Assembly (NCBI RefSeq): GCF_021646545.1
Contig: NZ_JAKIRP010000002.1
Location: 496,001 to 560,000 of the forward strand
Direction of reading: 5' to 3'
Length of the DNA: 64,000 nt
Source of the DNA: Chitinophaga filiformis
GTDB lineage: Bacteria; Bacteroidota; Bacteroidia; Chitinophagales; Chitinophagaceae
How positions within the stretch are numbered: the stretch's first letter is position 1; every line of letters begins with the position of its first letter. Below are positions 36,004 to 45,176 of this stretch, in pieces. Position numbers and translations under genes: made by a program. The notes below the pieces were generated by a model that worked only from the letters and a program-made list of their open reading frames with translations, was not told where the DNA came from and made no database searches.

Positions 36004-36789
36004 AGCATCCGGTGCCAATGGCTCCCTGTTTTTGTTAAAAGTTATACCGCCCGGCCATATCGCATATAGATCGAAGCTCCTGTCGTGCCAGCTTATTAAA
36101 GTGAAGATATATTAAATGAGGATGAACCAACATATATTTTGACGATACGTAATATCTGATTCCAGAGAAAATGCTGATATGAGTTTGGGGAGGTGTTATA
36201 AAATAGACAGGGTTTAAAAAAAGGTTGTGTTTTAAGTCCCTTATTATCGGTTCAAGTGTGCATGTGACTAGCATGTAACTAGCATATGACCAGGATTAAC
36301 TTCCGATAATCCTCCGATCAAATCGGAAGATAATCGGAGGTTAATGCTAGTCATATGCTAGTTACATGCAGGACATAACCAGTTCAGACAGTATTTGGCC
36401 TCGCCATGGCAATGACGAACGACGATACTATTTCCATCGTAAGCATTGGAACGTTGTTAAGGTATGTTGTTTGATAATCAATTAGTTGAGTGTTTTGTCC
36501 TGTTCCTGTCGCTACAATTTTCTCATTTTTTGCTACAAAAGTTACAGCCCCGGCGACGTATTGATCGGTACTTTATACCGACAATACAAAATTCCACCAT
36601 GAAGAGAGTATCACGTTATGTAAGCACGTAACATGGCTTATGCCTGTGTTGCATTTCTTACCTGGCCAACACCACCTACGGCCAAGTTTTAATTCTATTC
36701 CAGGAACTGAGCGACAATCCACCATCCATCCTCAGACTTCCAGTCTTGCATCCCGGTTTGCCATTACCCCCTTTAAAACCAATTTCTAT
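36004..36789. other. Intergenic region upstream of the PUL
   Basis: About 785 bp between divergent genes. It contains the 99-bp hairpin (36271-36369), a short palindrome TCGGTA/TACCGA (36565-36581) and GCTACAA repeats around 36511-36536. The HTCS target or the susC promoter should lie in the last 250 bp, but I found no exact -7 box. A 79-codon minus frame (36035-36274) has no support. Confidence 0.45.
36271..36369. repeat. 99-bp near-perfect inverted repeat (long hairpin)
   Basis: Arms of 48 bp (36271-36318 and 36322-36369) around CAA. The outer 20 bp pair perfectly (GCATGTAACTAGCATATGAC with its complement) and 43 of 48 positions pair overall. The left arm and its flank contain internally repeated TAGCAT motifs. 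There is no T tract, so a simple intrinsic terminator is unlikely. It could be a REP/MITE-like element, a structured RNA or a boundary between the flavoprotein gene and the PUL. Confidence 0.8.
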
Positions 36790-39700
36790 ATGAACAAAAT
36801 GCCAAAAATTACCGCATGTTTGCTGCTTGTCAAGCTGCTCTTATTTTCCACGTTTCTGGCCAATGCCCAGAACCGTACTGTCAGGGGGAAGGTCGCGTCG
36901 GCCGACAAAGGGGCGCCGCTGGCCAATGTAACAGTATTATTAAAAGGGGCCAATACCAGGACTACAACTGATGCAAATGGTAACTTTTCTATCCCTGTAC
37001 CTGGCAACAATGCCGTACTGTTGTTTTATTTAGTGGATTATACTACCCGGGAGATCCCGGTAGGGGACAAGACTACGCTGGACGTGGCCCTGGAACTGAA
37101 AAACGAGAACCTGGGCGAAGTTATCGTGGTGGGATACGGAACGGTGAAAAAGTCGGACGTCACCGGATCTGTTGTGTCGCTGAAATCGAAAGACCTCACA
37201 CCCGGCGCCAATATTAACGTCGAACAGACATTGATGGGGCGTGCCTCCGGTGTGCAGGTATACCAGAAAAGTGGTGAGCCGGGCAGCGCGATGAGTGTAA
37301 AGATCCGTGGGGCCAGTTCCATTACGGCAGGCAACGACCCTTTGTATGTGATAGACGGAATGCCGGTGAACAACCTTGCCCCCGTAACAGGTAGCGGAGC
37401 CGGTTTTGTGGCCACGCCCAATCCCCGTAACCCGCTGAACAGTCTGAACCCTTCGGATATTGAGTCCATCGAGATATTAAAGGACGCTTCCGCTACGGCC
37501 ATCTACGGTTCCCGTGGTTCCAACGGTGTGGTGATGATCACCACCAAAAAAGGCAAGAGCGGAAAGTTAAGCGTCAACTACAGCACCTACTATGGTGTGC
37601 AGAAAGCTTCCAACTCGCTGGACCTGCTGACAGGCCCGCAATATAAAGAGGTATTGAACGCCATCATTGATGCCGGCGGTGGGGTGGCCTCCGAAAGGGT
37701 GACCAACGACCCGGTGAATGTAGACTGGCAACAGGAGCTGTACCGTTCTGCCAATGTGCAAAGTCATGACCTTTCTTTCTCCGGCGGGAAGGACAATACA
37801 CGGTTCTACGCATCCCTGGGTTATTTCAACCAGGAGGGCGTGGTGCAAAATTCTTCCGTAAAACGATACACCGCCCGGTTCAACCTCGAGAACAGCGTTG
37901 CACAGAAATACGCGTTCGGTGTTAATTTTAATACATCTTATATCAGGGATAACTACAATTCCATCGGTATAGGCGTGAATGAGAACGGCAGCGCATTGTA
38001 TGCCGCTATCAATTATGATCCTTCCTATCCGGTGTATAATGAGACTGGTGGTTATAACCGCTCGCCTTATATGACCACCATCGACCATCCGCTGATACTC
38101 ATAAACGGGCAGTATGCCAACAGTGATGGTTTCAGGACCTTCGGTACCGTGTATGGCGAGTATTTCTTTATACCTGGTCTTTCACTTAAGCTGAAGGGAT
38201 CTGGCGATGTGAATATCACCCAGCGGAATACCTGGCTGGACCCATCCACGATACTCGGATCTCCTACCGGAGGTGTCGCCTCTATCAACACCGGTAATGT
38301 GAACTATTACATGGGAGAGGCGACAGTGAACTACAAAAAGGACTTTGGAAAGGACCATGTCGTGAACGCAGTAGCGGGTAGCACATATGAGCACTTCGGT
38401 TCCAATTCCTTCGGCGGCAATGGCCGCGGGTATGCCTTGCCTGATCTTACCTACAATGCGATAGGCACCGGCAACAGTACATTGAACCAGATCGGCAGCG
38501 GCCGGGCGTCTACGAAGATCGTTTCCTTCCTGGGACGAGTGAACTATACCTTTAAGGACCGTTACCTGCTCACCGCCAGCTTCAGGGCAGATGGCTCTTC
38601 CAGGTTTGGTCCCAATCACCGCTTCGGCTATTTTCCTTCTGCCGCGCTGGCCTGGAAAATGCATGAAGAATCTTTCCTGAAGAGAGCCAATTTTATTGAT
38701 GAACTGAAGTTCAGGGTGAGCTATGGTGTAATCGGCAACCAATCCATCGCCAACTATCTTTATATCACTACATTCTCCGGTGGAGGGGATGCTGTATTTG
38801 GTGGAAACCGTTATACTTCCCTGGCGCCTTCCCGTGTGGCCAATCCTGACCTGAAATGGGAAGCGGCTAAACAGGCAGATATCGGTATCGACTTTGCGTT
38901 GTTCAACAGTCGCCTTACGGGTTCCATTGAATATTATGACCGGCGTACCTCCGACCTGTTGCTGGATCTTCCGCAGCCTTTAAGCACCGGTTTCGGTGTA
39001 AAAACACAGAACATCGGCCGTATGAAAAATACCGGTATAGACTTGCATCTTGCCGGCGACGTAATACGCAGCAAGGGAGGATTTAACTGGAATATAGGTG
39101 CTGTGTTGTCTACCGTGAAAAATGAGGTGCTGAGCCTTGGACCCTTGTCGCAGATCCTTACCGGTGGTGCAGGCTTTATTGCTAATGCCAGCATCATCAA
39201 GCCAGGTGCCTCCCTGGGATCTTATTACGGATATGACGTGCTGGGCGTATGGCAAACGCACGATGACTTCTCCAATGCGCCAACAGGTGTTAAGCCGGGA
39301 GATATGAAATACAGGGATCTTGATAATAATAAACAGATCAATGCTGACGACCGGGTTATCCTCGGTAAGTCATTACCAGACTTTACCTACGGTATCACCA
39401 ATACGTTTGCATTCAGAAGGCTCTCTCTGTCAGTATTCCTGGAAGGCTCACAGGGCGCCAGCATATTGAACAATGCCGCCATAGACAGTTATTTCCCTGT
39501 CAGCTTCAGGAGAAACAAACTGGCAGAGCTTTACCTGAATCGATGGACACCGGAGAATCCTACCAACAAATACCCATCATTTGTAAACCCTACTTCACAG
39601 GGACAGCAAACGGTCAACTCAAGGACGGTGGAAGATGCGTCTTACCTGCGTCTGCAATCTGTGCGGCTCAGCTACGACTTCAACCTGCGCAACAAAGTGA

Positions 39701-39867
39701 TAAAAGGATTGCAGGCTTACGTGACAGGTCAGAACCTGTTCACCATTACCAACTATTCAGGTATTGATCCGGCTGTGAACTCTATCGGTGATGATATCCT
39801 GAAGATAGACTACAGCTCTTATCCGATGACCCGCAGCTTTTTATTTGGGGTAAATGTTCAATTCTAA
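36790..39867 (+). CDS. SusC/RagA-type TonB-dependent outer-membrane transporter
   Basis: A 1025-residue outer-membrane barrel that imports glycans with its SusD partner. It starts at the ATG at 36790 with signal peptide (KITACLLLVKLLLFSTFLANAQ). A carboxypeptidase-regulatory-like domain (~25-100, RTVRGKVASADKGAPLANVTVLLKG) is followed by the TonB box region (LGEVIVVGYGTVKKSDVTG), the plug domain (DPLYVIDGMPVNN, SIEILKDASATAIYGSRGSNGVVMITTKKG), and the barrel ending in FLFGVNVQF. It lies 10 bp before susD and is the first gene of the polysaccharide locus. Confidence 0.95.
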   Translation: MNKMPKITACLLLVKLLLFSTFLANAQNRTVRGKVASADKGAPLANVTVLLKGANTRTTTDANGNFSIPVPGNNAVLLFYLVDYTTREIPVGDKTTLDVALELKNENLGEVIVVGYGTVKKSDVTGSVVSLKSKDLTPGANINVEQTLMGRASGVQVYQKSGEPGSAMSVKIRGASSITAGNDPLYVIDGMPVNNLAPVTGSGAGFVATPNPRNPLNSLNPSDIESIEILKDASATAIYGSRGSNGVVMITTKKGKSGKLSVNYSTYYGVQKASNSLDLLTGPQYKEVLNAIIDAGGGVASERVTNDPVNVDWQQELYRSANVQSHDLSFSGGKDNTRFYASLGYFNQEGVVQNSSVKRYTARFNLENSVAQKYAFGVNFNTSYIRDNYNSIGIGVNENGSALYAAINYDPSYPVYNETGGYNRSPYMTTIDHPLILINGQYANSDGFRTFGTVYGEYFFIPGLSLKLKGSGDVNITQRNTWLDPSTILGSPTGGVASINTGNVNYYMGEATVNYKKDFGKDHVVNAVAGSTYEHFGSNSFGGNGRGYALPDLTYNAIGTGNSTLNQIGSGRASTKIVSFLGRVNYTFKDRYLLTASFRADGSSRFGPNHRFGYFPSAALAWKMHEESFLKRANFIDELKFRVSYGVIGNQSIANYLYITTFSGGGDAVFGGNRYTSLAPSRVANPDLKWEAAKQADIGIDFALFNSRLTGSIEYYDRRTSDLLLDLPQPLSTGFGVKTQNIGRMKNTGIDLHLAGDVIRSKGGFNWNIGAVLSTVKNEVLSLGPLSQILTGGAGFIANASIIKPGASLGSYYGYDVLGVWQTHDDFSNAPTGVKPGDMKYRDLDNNKQINADDRVILGKSLPDFTYGITNTFAFRRLSLSVFLEGSQGASILNNAAIDSYFPVSFRRNKLAELYLNRWTPENPTNKYPSFVNPTSQGQQTVNSRTVEDASYLRLQSVRLSYDFNLRNKVIKGLQAYVTGQNLFTITNYSGIDPAVNSIGDDILKIDYSSYPMTRSFLFGVNVQF

Positions 39868-39877
39868 AAACGGTTTT

Positions 39878-41341
39878 ATGCAGAAATTCATCATACTATC
39901 TTTCATTATCGTTTCCCTGCTAACGCATACAGCATGTGAGAAGACGCTCGACGTAACGCCTCCGGGGGAGTTTGCGCCGGGCAATGTGTTGACAACGGAA
40001 AAAGGTATCCGTTCTGTATTGTTCTCTTCCTATGCCGGTATACAAAATCCGACACCTTCACGTTACCTGATCAATAATGCAGAAGTGACTACAGACATCG
40101 GTTATAATACCGGTGGCGCAGAGAACCTGACCCTGGTGCAGCTGATCAATTTTACATGGGATGCGTCGCTGGGCACTTTGCAGGCGGATGTATGGGCGCC
40201 TACCTACCGCACTATCCGCGATGCGAATATTGTACTGGAGAATATTGCCAATGTAAATACATCAGATGCAAACCGCAAGATATACGCTGCGGAGGCCCGG
40301 TTTCTGAGAGCATATGCCTATGACCTGTTGTACAAATGGTTTGGCCCTGTTCCGTTGCGTACATCAACAGCTTCTGAAGCCACGCTTGCGAGAGCTACTG
40401 ACGAACAAATGAAGACTTTTATTGAAGCAGAGCTGACAGCAGCTATTACCGATCTGCCGGAACCCGGGAAGGAAGAGGCTTTCGCAAGGGCCAACAAAGG
40501 TATGGCCTGGAGTGTGCTGGCAAAATTCTATCTCAATACCCGGCAGTGGCAGAAGGCAGCAGATGCTTGTCAGCAGGTAATCGGTTTTAACTATTATCAG
40601 TTGTTCCCGGCTTATCAGAATATGTTCAGAGTGGAGAACGAAGGGAACAGGGAAATGATCCTGGTGCATCCCTGCCGGAACCAGGAAGGTTTTGGCAACT
40701 GGTACACAGCAGGAGCGCTGCCTCCAGGCTTCAGAACATCTGACCAGATCCCCGAGTATGTATGGACTTCATCAATGGCCAACTTTGCCACACAGTACAG
40801 AATGCGCTCAGCATTCACCAACACCTTCGATACCATCAACGACAAACGGTCGATACTGTTGCTGCGTCACTACGTGAATGCAAACAATCAATGGGTAAAC
40901 CTGCTATCTACACCCGACAATGTGAGAAGCCTGAAATACTGGGACAATGCTACCGTGGGTAATCACAGTGGCAACGATGTGCCTATCATCCGGTATGCAG
41001 ATATTCTGTTGAGCCGTGCAGAAGCCTTGAATGAATTGACCGGCCCTACGCAGGAAGCGCTGGATCTGATCAACCAGGTAAGAAGGAGAGCGGGCATTGC
41101 CGACCTTACTTCGACGGAAGCTACCGGTAAAGAGGTATTCAAAGACCTGATACTCCGTGAAAGAGCATGGGAGTTCTACAGCGAAGGACTGAGAAGGGAA
41201 GACCTGCTTCGTCATGATAAATTCATCTCTCTGGCGAAGGCAAGAGGCATTACCGCTGCTGCTGATAAACATAAGGTCTTTCCTATACCTCAGACAGAGA
41301 TTGATGCGAACCGCGCGTGTAAGCAAAACCCGGATTATTGA
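39878..41341 (+). CDS. SusD/RagB-type surface glycan-binding lipoprotein
   Basis: A 487-residue lipoprotein. Its lipobox is LLTHTAC (Cys ~19), so it is anchored in the outer membrane as the lid of the SusC barrel. A SusD family N-terminal region is followed by TPR-like helices (YAAEARFLRAYAYDLLYKWFGPVPLRT, AWSVLAKFYLNTRQWQKAADACQQVI) and the C-terminal DLILRERAWEFYSEGLRREDLLRHDKFI. It starts at the ATG at 39878; an earlier frame (39854) would overlap susC. Confidence 0.95.
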   Translation: MQKFIILSFIIVSLLTHTACEKTLDVTPPGEFAPGNVLTTEKGIRSVLFSSYAGIQNPTPSRYLINNAEVTTDIGYNTGGAENLTLVQLINFTWDASLGTLQADVWAPTYRTIRDANIVLENIANVNTSDANRKIYAAEARFLRAYAYDLLYKWFGPVPLRTSTASEATLARATDEQMKTFIEAELTAAITDLPEPGKEEAFARANKGMAWSVLAKFYLNTRQWQKAADACQQVIGFNYYQLFPAYQNMFRVENEGNREMILVHPCRNQEGFGNWYTAGALPPGFRTSDQIPEYVWTSSMANFATQYRMRSAFTNTFDTINDKRSILLLRHYVNANNQWVNLLSTPDNVRSLKYWDNATVGNHSGNDVPIIRYADILLSRAEALNELTGPTQEALDLINQVRRRAGIADLTSTEATGKEVFKDLILRERAWEFYSEGLRREDLLRHDKFISLAKARGITAAADKHKVFPIPQTEIDANRACKQNPDY

Positions 41342-41372
41342 TCAACATCGTTAGCTAAAGGAAGTATTATAC

Positions 41373-42518
41373 ATGATGAAGTTAAGTATTGCAATTGCAG
41401 GACTGGTATGCCTGATTGCGCAAGTATCCTATGGACAGTCTGATAAGTACAGTAACCCGGCAGCGCCTGTAGGCAACCCGGCTTTAACAGTGCCATCATC
41501 CGTTGTACCGGTGATGGATCAGTGGATGCGGGACACTTACGTAATGACAGGACCGGACGGATATTATTACATGACAGGTACTACTGCAACACCCGGCCGC
41601 TCATTCCCGGCCGGCCGGGTGCATTGCTGGGATTACAATGATGGCCTGTATCTGTGGCGGTCGAAAGACCTGCAGCAGTGGGAGGCCATGGGATTGATCT
41701 GGAGCTTTGACAAGGACGCCGCAGATTGGCAGAAAAAAGGAAAACCATTGGAACCGGGCGCCATGTCGCCCAACAAAGATCTGCTGGATTCGTTTTATCG
41801 TGCTGTATGGGCGCCGGAGTTGCATTACATCAGCAGTAAGAAGAAGTGGTTGTTAATAGCCTGTATGAATGGCGGGGCCGGTTCTTTTGTGCTGGAAAGC
41901 ATTTCAGGTAAGCCGGAAGGACCATACAGGAATATTAAAGGGAATGAGCGGAAGGCTATTTTTCCCAATATTGATCTCAGCCTTTTTGAAGATGAGAAGG
42001 GTCAGGTATATCTGATAGGGCACAATCACTTTATTGCGAGAATGAAAGCGGACCTCAGCGATGTGGCCGAGCCGTTCCGAAAGCTGATAGAAAAGCCCTA
42101 CAATCCGGACCCGTATATTGAAGGCGTTTTCATCACGAAACATAACAACAGGTATCAGTTGCTGCAAACCGTTTGGTCTGTTAAAAAAGCGGATGGCACT
42201 TTTACTTATCTGCGCAATGATAAGAACAGGCAGGATTCTTTATACAGTTATGATGTAGTGGTAGCAGAAGCTGATAATATTTACGGTCCTTACGGTCCCC
42301 GTTATGCTGCTATTTTACAAGGTGGTCATAACAATATCTTTAAGGACAAAAGTGGCCAGTGGTGGTCAACCACCTTCTTTAATCCAAGGGGGATCATGGG
42401 TACAAAGTTTACGGTAACATGCAGGCCTGGCCTGGTGCCGGTAAAGTGGGCAGATGGTAAATTAAGGCCAGATGCTGAGCGCGCGGCCAGTTTTTACAGC
42501 GCTATAAAATCAAATTAA
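41373..42518 (+). CDS. GH43-like five-bladed-propeller glycoside hydrolase
   Basis: A 381-residue secreted hydrolase with signal peptide MMKLSIAIAGLVCLIAQVSYGQ. Family-like features are RDTYVMTGPDGYYYMTGTT (first-blade Asp), AVWAPELHYISSKKKWLL, IEGVFITKHNNRYQLLQT (possible acid Glu) and GGHNNIFKDKSGQWW. GH43 enzymes act on arabinose-, xylose- or galactose-linked glycans; the linkage here cannot be read. An unusual insertion (PAGRVHCWDYNDG) sits in the first blade. The next gene starts 2 bp after the stop. Confidence 0.78.
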   Translation: MMKLSIAIAGLVCLIAQVSYGQSDKYSNPAAPVGNPALTVPSSVVPVMDQWMRDTYVMTGPDGYYYMTGTTATPGRSFPAGRVHCWDYNDGLYLWRSKDLQQWEAMGLIWSFDKDAADWQKKGKPLEPGAMSPNKDLLDSFYRAVWAPELHYISSKKKWLLIACMNGGAGSFVLESISGKPEGPYRNIKGNERKAIFPNIDLSLFEDEKGQVYLIGHNHFIARMKADLSDVAEPFRKLIEKPYNPDPYIEGVFITKHNNRYQLLQTVWSVKKADGTFTYLRNDKNRQDSLYSYDVVVAEADNIYGPYGPRYAAILQGGHNNIFKDKSGQWWSTTFFNPRGIMGTKFTVTCRPGLVPVKWADGKLRPDAERAASFYSAIKSN

Positions 42519-42520
42519 AC

Positions 42521-43681
42521 ATGATCAGGAAAATATTTACAGCTATCATTGCACTGTTTCCTACTGTGATGTATGCTCAGGAAATAGGCGCTAACTTTAA
42601 TCATGATCCTGAGATCATTGATCTTGTATATCTGCGGAAAACGCCTGTAGAATGGATCCGCACCACTCCTTACATTTTTGAGTATATAAGAGGCGAGAAA
42701 GATCCAGCTACGGCACCGGGACTGCAAAAGGTAATTGACGCCAAAAAAGCTGGTTATAAAGTAGCGTTCGGTTTTCGCTGGGATTTTAAGAAATATAAAT
42801 TGCGGATTCCTGAACCCGGCTCCGCAGAAGAGAAAAAGTATTTCGCAACAGCAACTGCTATACTCGATCGTGTAGGCGCTTATGTGGATATGTTCAAGTT
42901 AGGCAATGAGCCCAATCTTGAGACGATGGAACCCGACCTGCAGTTGAATACAGCAGGAGTGGCGCCGCTGGTAAGGTTTACGGAGCGGCTGTTGAATGAA
43001 GTGGTGGAGCCGTATTACAGGCAGCATCCGGGTCTTAAACGGCCGGATATTTATGCGGGCTCATTACCGGCCCTTTTTGAGAAAGAACAGCAGCAGAAAC
43101 CGGGTGTGACAGGATTGATACGGTTGGCACAGGAGAATAGCCGCATTAAAGGACTGGCCATTCATTTACACATCAGCGACTCACTTGACATGGAAAATGC
43201 TTTCCGCTTTGTTCGCAGTATCATGCCAGACAAGCCAATCATTGTTCCGGAGTACTCTCTCTTCCGCCTGTATAACGGCCATGTGTCAGATGAACTAGGG
43301 AGTAGTAAAGCAGGTATCAACTTTGCCAACAAGTATCACTATCCTCCCGGCATGAAGTTGTACCAGTGGTATAGCAAGGCCAATACGGAGAAGGTAAGCG
43401 CAGGTGAATGGGCTGATCTGTTTGCATCGCGTTCCTGGTTTCCGCCACATTTTATGCAGACGTATTACAGGTACTTCAGGAAGTATGGTGTAGTGCTGGC
43501 TACCTACGGATACCTTAGCCAGTCTGCGCCTGCGAAGGTCGGTCCCGGCACTGCTATATGGTTCGTCAATCCGATCTTCCCTATGAAAAGCCTGCAGCCG
43601 CAGGCAGATGGGTCCTATACGCCCAATCCTCTATGGTTTAATGACTTTATAGATATTGTCAATCATGGAAAGAAAAAATAA
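42521..43681 (+). CDS. Clan-A-like TIM-barrel hydrolase, secreted
   Basis: A 386-residue protein with signal peptide MIRKIFTAIIALFPTVMYAQ. It has the acid/base motif FKLGNEPNLE (Asn-Glu-Pro) and a candidate nucleophile in PIIVPEYSLF, the clan GH-A pattern. I cannot assign the family. It is translationally coupled with its neighbours and clearly belongs to the PUL. It overlaps the following sulfatase start by 17 bp. Confidence 0.7.
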   Translation: MIRKIFTAIIALFPTVMYAQEIGANFNHDPEIIDLVYLRKTPVEWIRTTPYIFEYIRGEKDPATAPGLQKVIDAKKAGYKVAFGFRWDFKKYKLRIPEPGSAEEKKYFATATAILDRVGAYVDMFKLGNEPNLETMEPDLQLNTAGVAPLVRFTERLLNEVVEPYYRQHPGLKRPDIYAGSLPALFEKEQQQKPGVTGLIRLAQENSRIKGLAIHLHISDSLDMENAFRFVRSIMPDKPIIVPEYSLFRLYNGHVSDELGSSKAGINFANKYHYPPGMKLYQWYSKANTEKVSAGEWADLFASRSWFPPHFMQTYYRYFRKYGVVLATYGYLSQSAPAKVGPGTAIWFVNPIFPMKSLQPQADGSYTPNPLWFNDFIDIVNHGKKK

Positions 43682-45176
43682 AGGTGCTATCATACTGCTT
43701 CTGCTTGCGCTTTTTGCAGTACGATGGACAGATGCAGCGGCCCAGTCGGGGCCCAACATCATTATCCTGTATGCTGACGATCTGGGCTACGGCGATGTGG
43801 GATGTTATGGCGCATCAGCTGTGAAAACGCCCAATGTTGACCGTCTGGCAGCTAAGGGCGTACGGTTTACCGATGCACATTGTACTGCAGCTACCTGTAC
43901 GCCGTCGAGGGTTTCATTGCTTACCGGCATCTATGCTTTCAGAAAGAAGGCGGCTGTGCTGCCAGGCGATGCTCCGCTGTTGATCCAGCCGGGTACAGTT
44001 ACCTTGCCCGGCATGTTACAACAGGCCGGGTATACCACTGCCGTAATAGGTAAATGGCATTTAGGTTTAGGTAATGGTGTCATTGACTGGAACGGACATA
44101 TTGCGCCGGGACCTAACCAGCTTGGGTTTGACTACTCTTTTATTATTCCCGCCACAACAGACCGGGTACCCACGGTATTTGTGGAAAATGGGAGCGTACC
44201 TAACCTGGACCCAAAAGATCCTATCGCTGTGAGTTACGCCGGAAAGATCGGAAATGAACCTACCGGGCTGTCAGATCCGCAGTTGCTGAAGCAGCGCGCC
44301 GATACGCAGCATAGTAATACCATTGTCAATGGCATCAGCAGGATTGGCTTTATGACAGGAGGAAAGCAGGCCAGGTGGATTGATGAGGACATTCCGCTGG
44401 TTCTGAACGATAAGGCAAAGGATTTTATTATCCACCATAAGAACCAGCCATTTTTTCTTTATTATCCTTTCCCGAATATACATGTGCCCCGGGCGCCCAA
44501 CAAGCGATTTGCAGGTGTAACAAAGCTGGGTCCCCGCGGCGATGTGATTGCGGAGATGGACTGGATGGTGGGCGAGGTCACACAGCTACTGGATTCGCTG
44601 GGGATAGCAGAAAATACATTGATTATATTCAGCAGCGATAACGGTCCTGTGCTGAATGACGGCTATGAAGACCTTGCCGATAAGCGCAACAATGGTCACC
44701 AGCCCGCACGCATATTCAGAGGTGGCAAATACAGTGCATTTGAAGCGGGTACCCGGATGCCTACCATCACTTACTGGCCCGGAACCATTAAGCCCGGCGT
44801 TTCGGCTGCTCTGAGTTCACAGGTAGATCTGCTGGCATCTCTGGCAGCATTAACTGGTCAACAGCTGCCGGCAGGTGCAGGGCAGGATAGTCGTAATGCA
44901 TTGGACGTATGGTTGGGGAGGTCAAAGCAGGGCCGGACATATCTGCTGGAAGAGTCTTATACACTTTCCCTCCGCAGGCATATGTGGAAGTATATTGCTC
45001 CGCAGGAGAATCCGGTACCTGAATGGCTGAAGAACAAGAAAATTGAACCGGGGCTGGAGCAGGTGCCACAGCTGTATGATCTGAAAAAGGATCCCGGCGA
45101 AAAGCATAATGTGGCGGATCAGCATCCTGAAATTGTAAAAGCATTGAAAGCAGAACTGGAAAAAATAATACTATGA
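43665..45176 (+). CDS. Arylsulfatase, S1 family (CTPSR)
   Basis: A 503-residue secreted or periplasmic sulfatase that removes sulfate esters. The formylglycine signature CTPSRVSLLTGIY has its Cys near residue 79, which an anaerobic- or FGE-type maturase must oxidise. Metal/substrate motifs are YADDLGYGDVGCYG at the start and FSSDNGP further on. It starts at the ATG at 43665 (MERKNKG) with a signal peptide up to DAAAQ. It overlaps the previous gene by 17 bp and the next by ATGA. Confidence 0.92.
   Translation: MERKNKGAIILLLLALFAVRWTDAAAQSGPNIIILYADDLGYGDVGCYGASAVKTPNVDRLAAKGVRFTDAHCTAATCTPSRVSLLTGIYAFRKKAAVLPGDAPLLIQPGTVTLPGMLQQAGYTTAVIGKWHLGLGNGVIDWNGHIAPGPNQLGFDYSFIIPATTDRVPTVFVENGSVPNLDPKDPIAVSYAGKIGNEPTGLSDPQLLKQRADTQHSNTIVNGISRIGFMTGGKQARWIDEDIPLVLNDKAKDFIIHHKNQPFFLYYPFPNIHVPRAPNKRFAGVTKLGPRGDVIAEMDWMVGEVTQLLDSLGIAENTLIIFSSDNGPVLNDGYEDLADKRNNGHQPARIFRGGKYSAFEAGTRMPTITYWPGTIKPGVSAALSSQVDLLASLAALTGQQLPAGAGQDSRNALDVWLGRSKQGRTYLLEESYTLSLRRHMWKYIAPQENPVPEWLKNKKIEPGLEQVPQLYDLKKDPGEKHNVADQHPEIVKALKAELEKIIL

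Noticed and set aside
36035..36274. 79-codon minus-strand frame before the flavoprotein gene
   Set aside because: Runs into the hairpin and promoter region; no product recognised.
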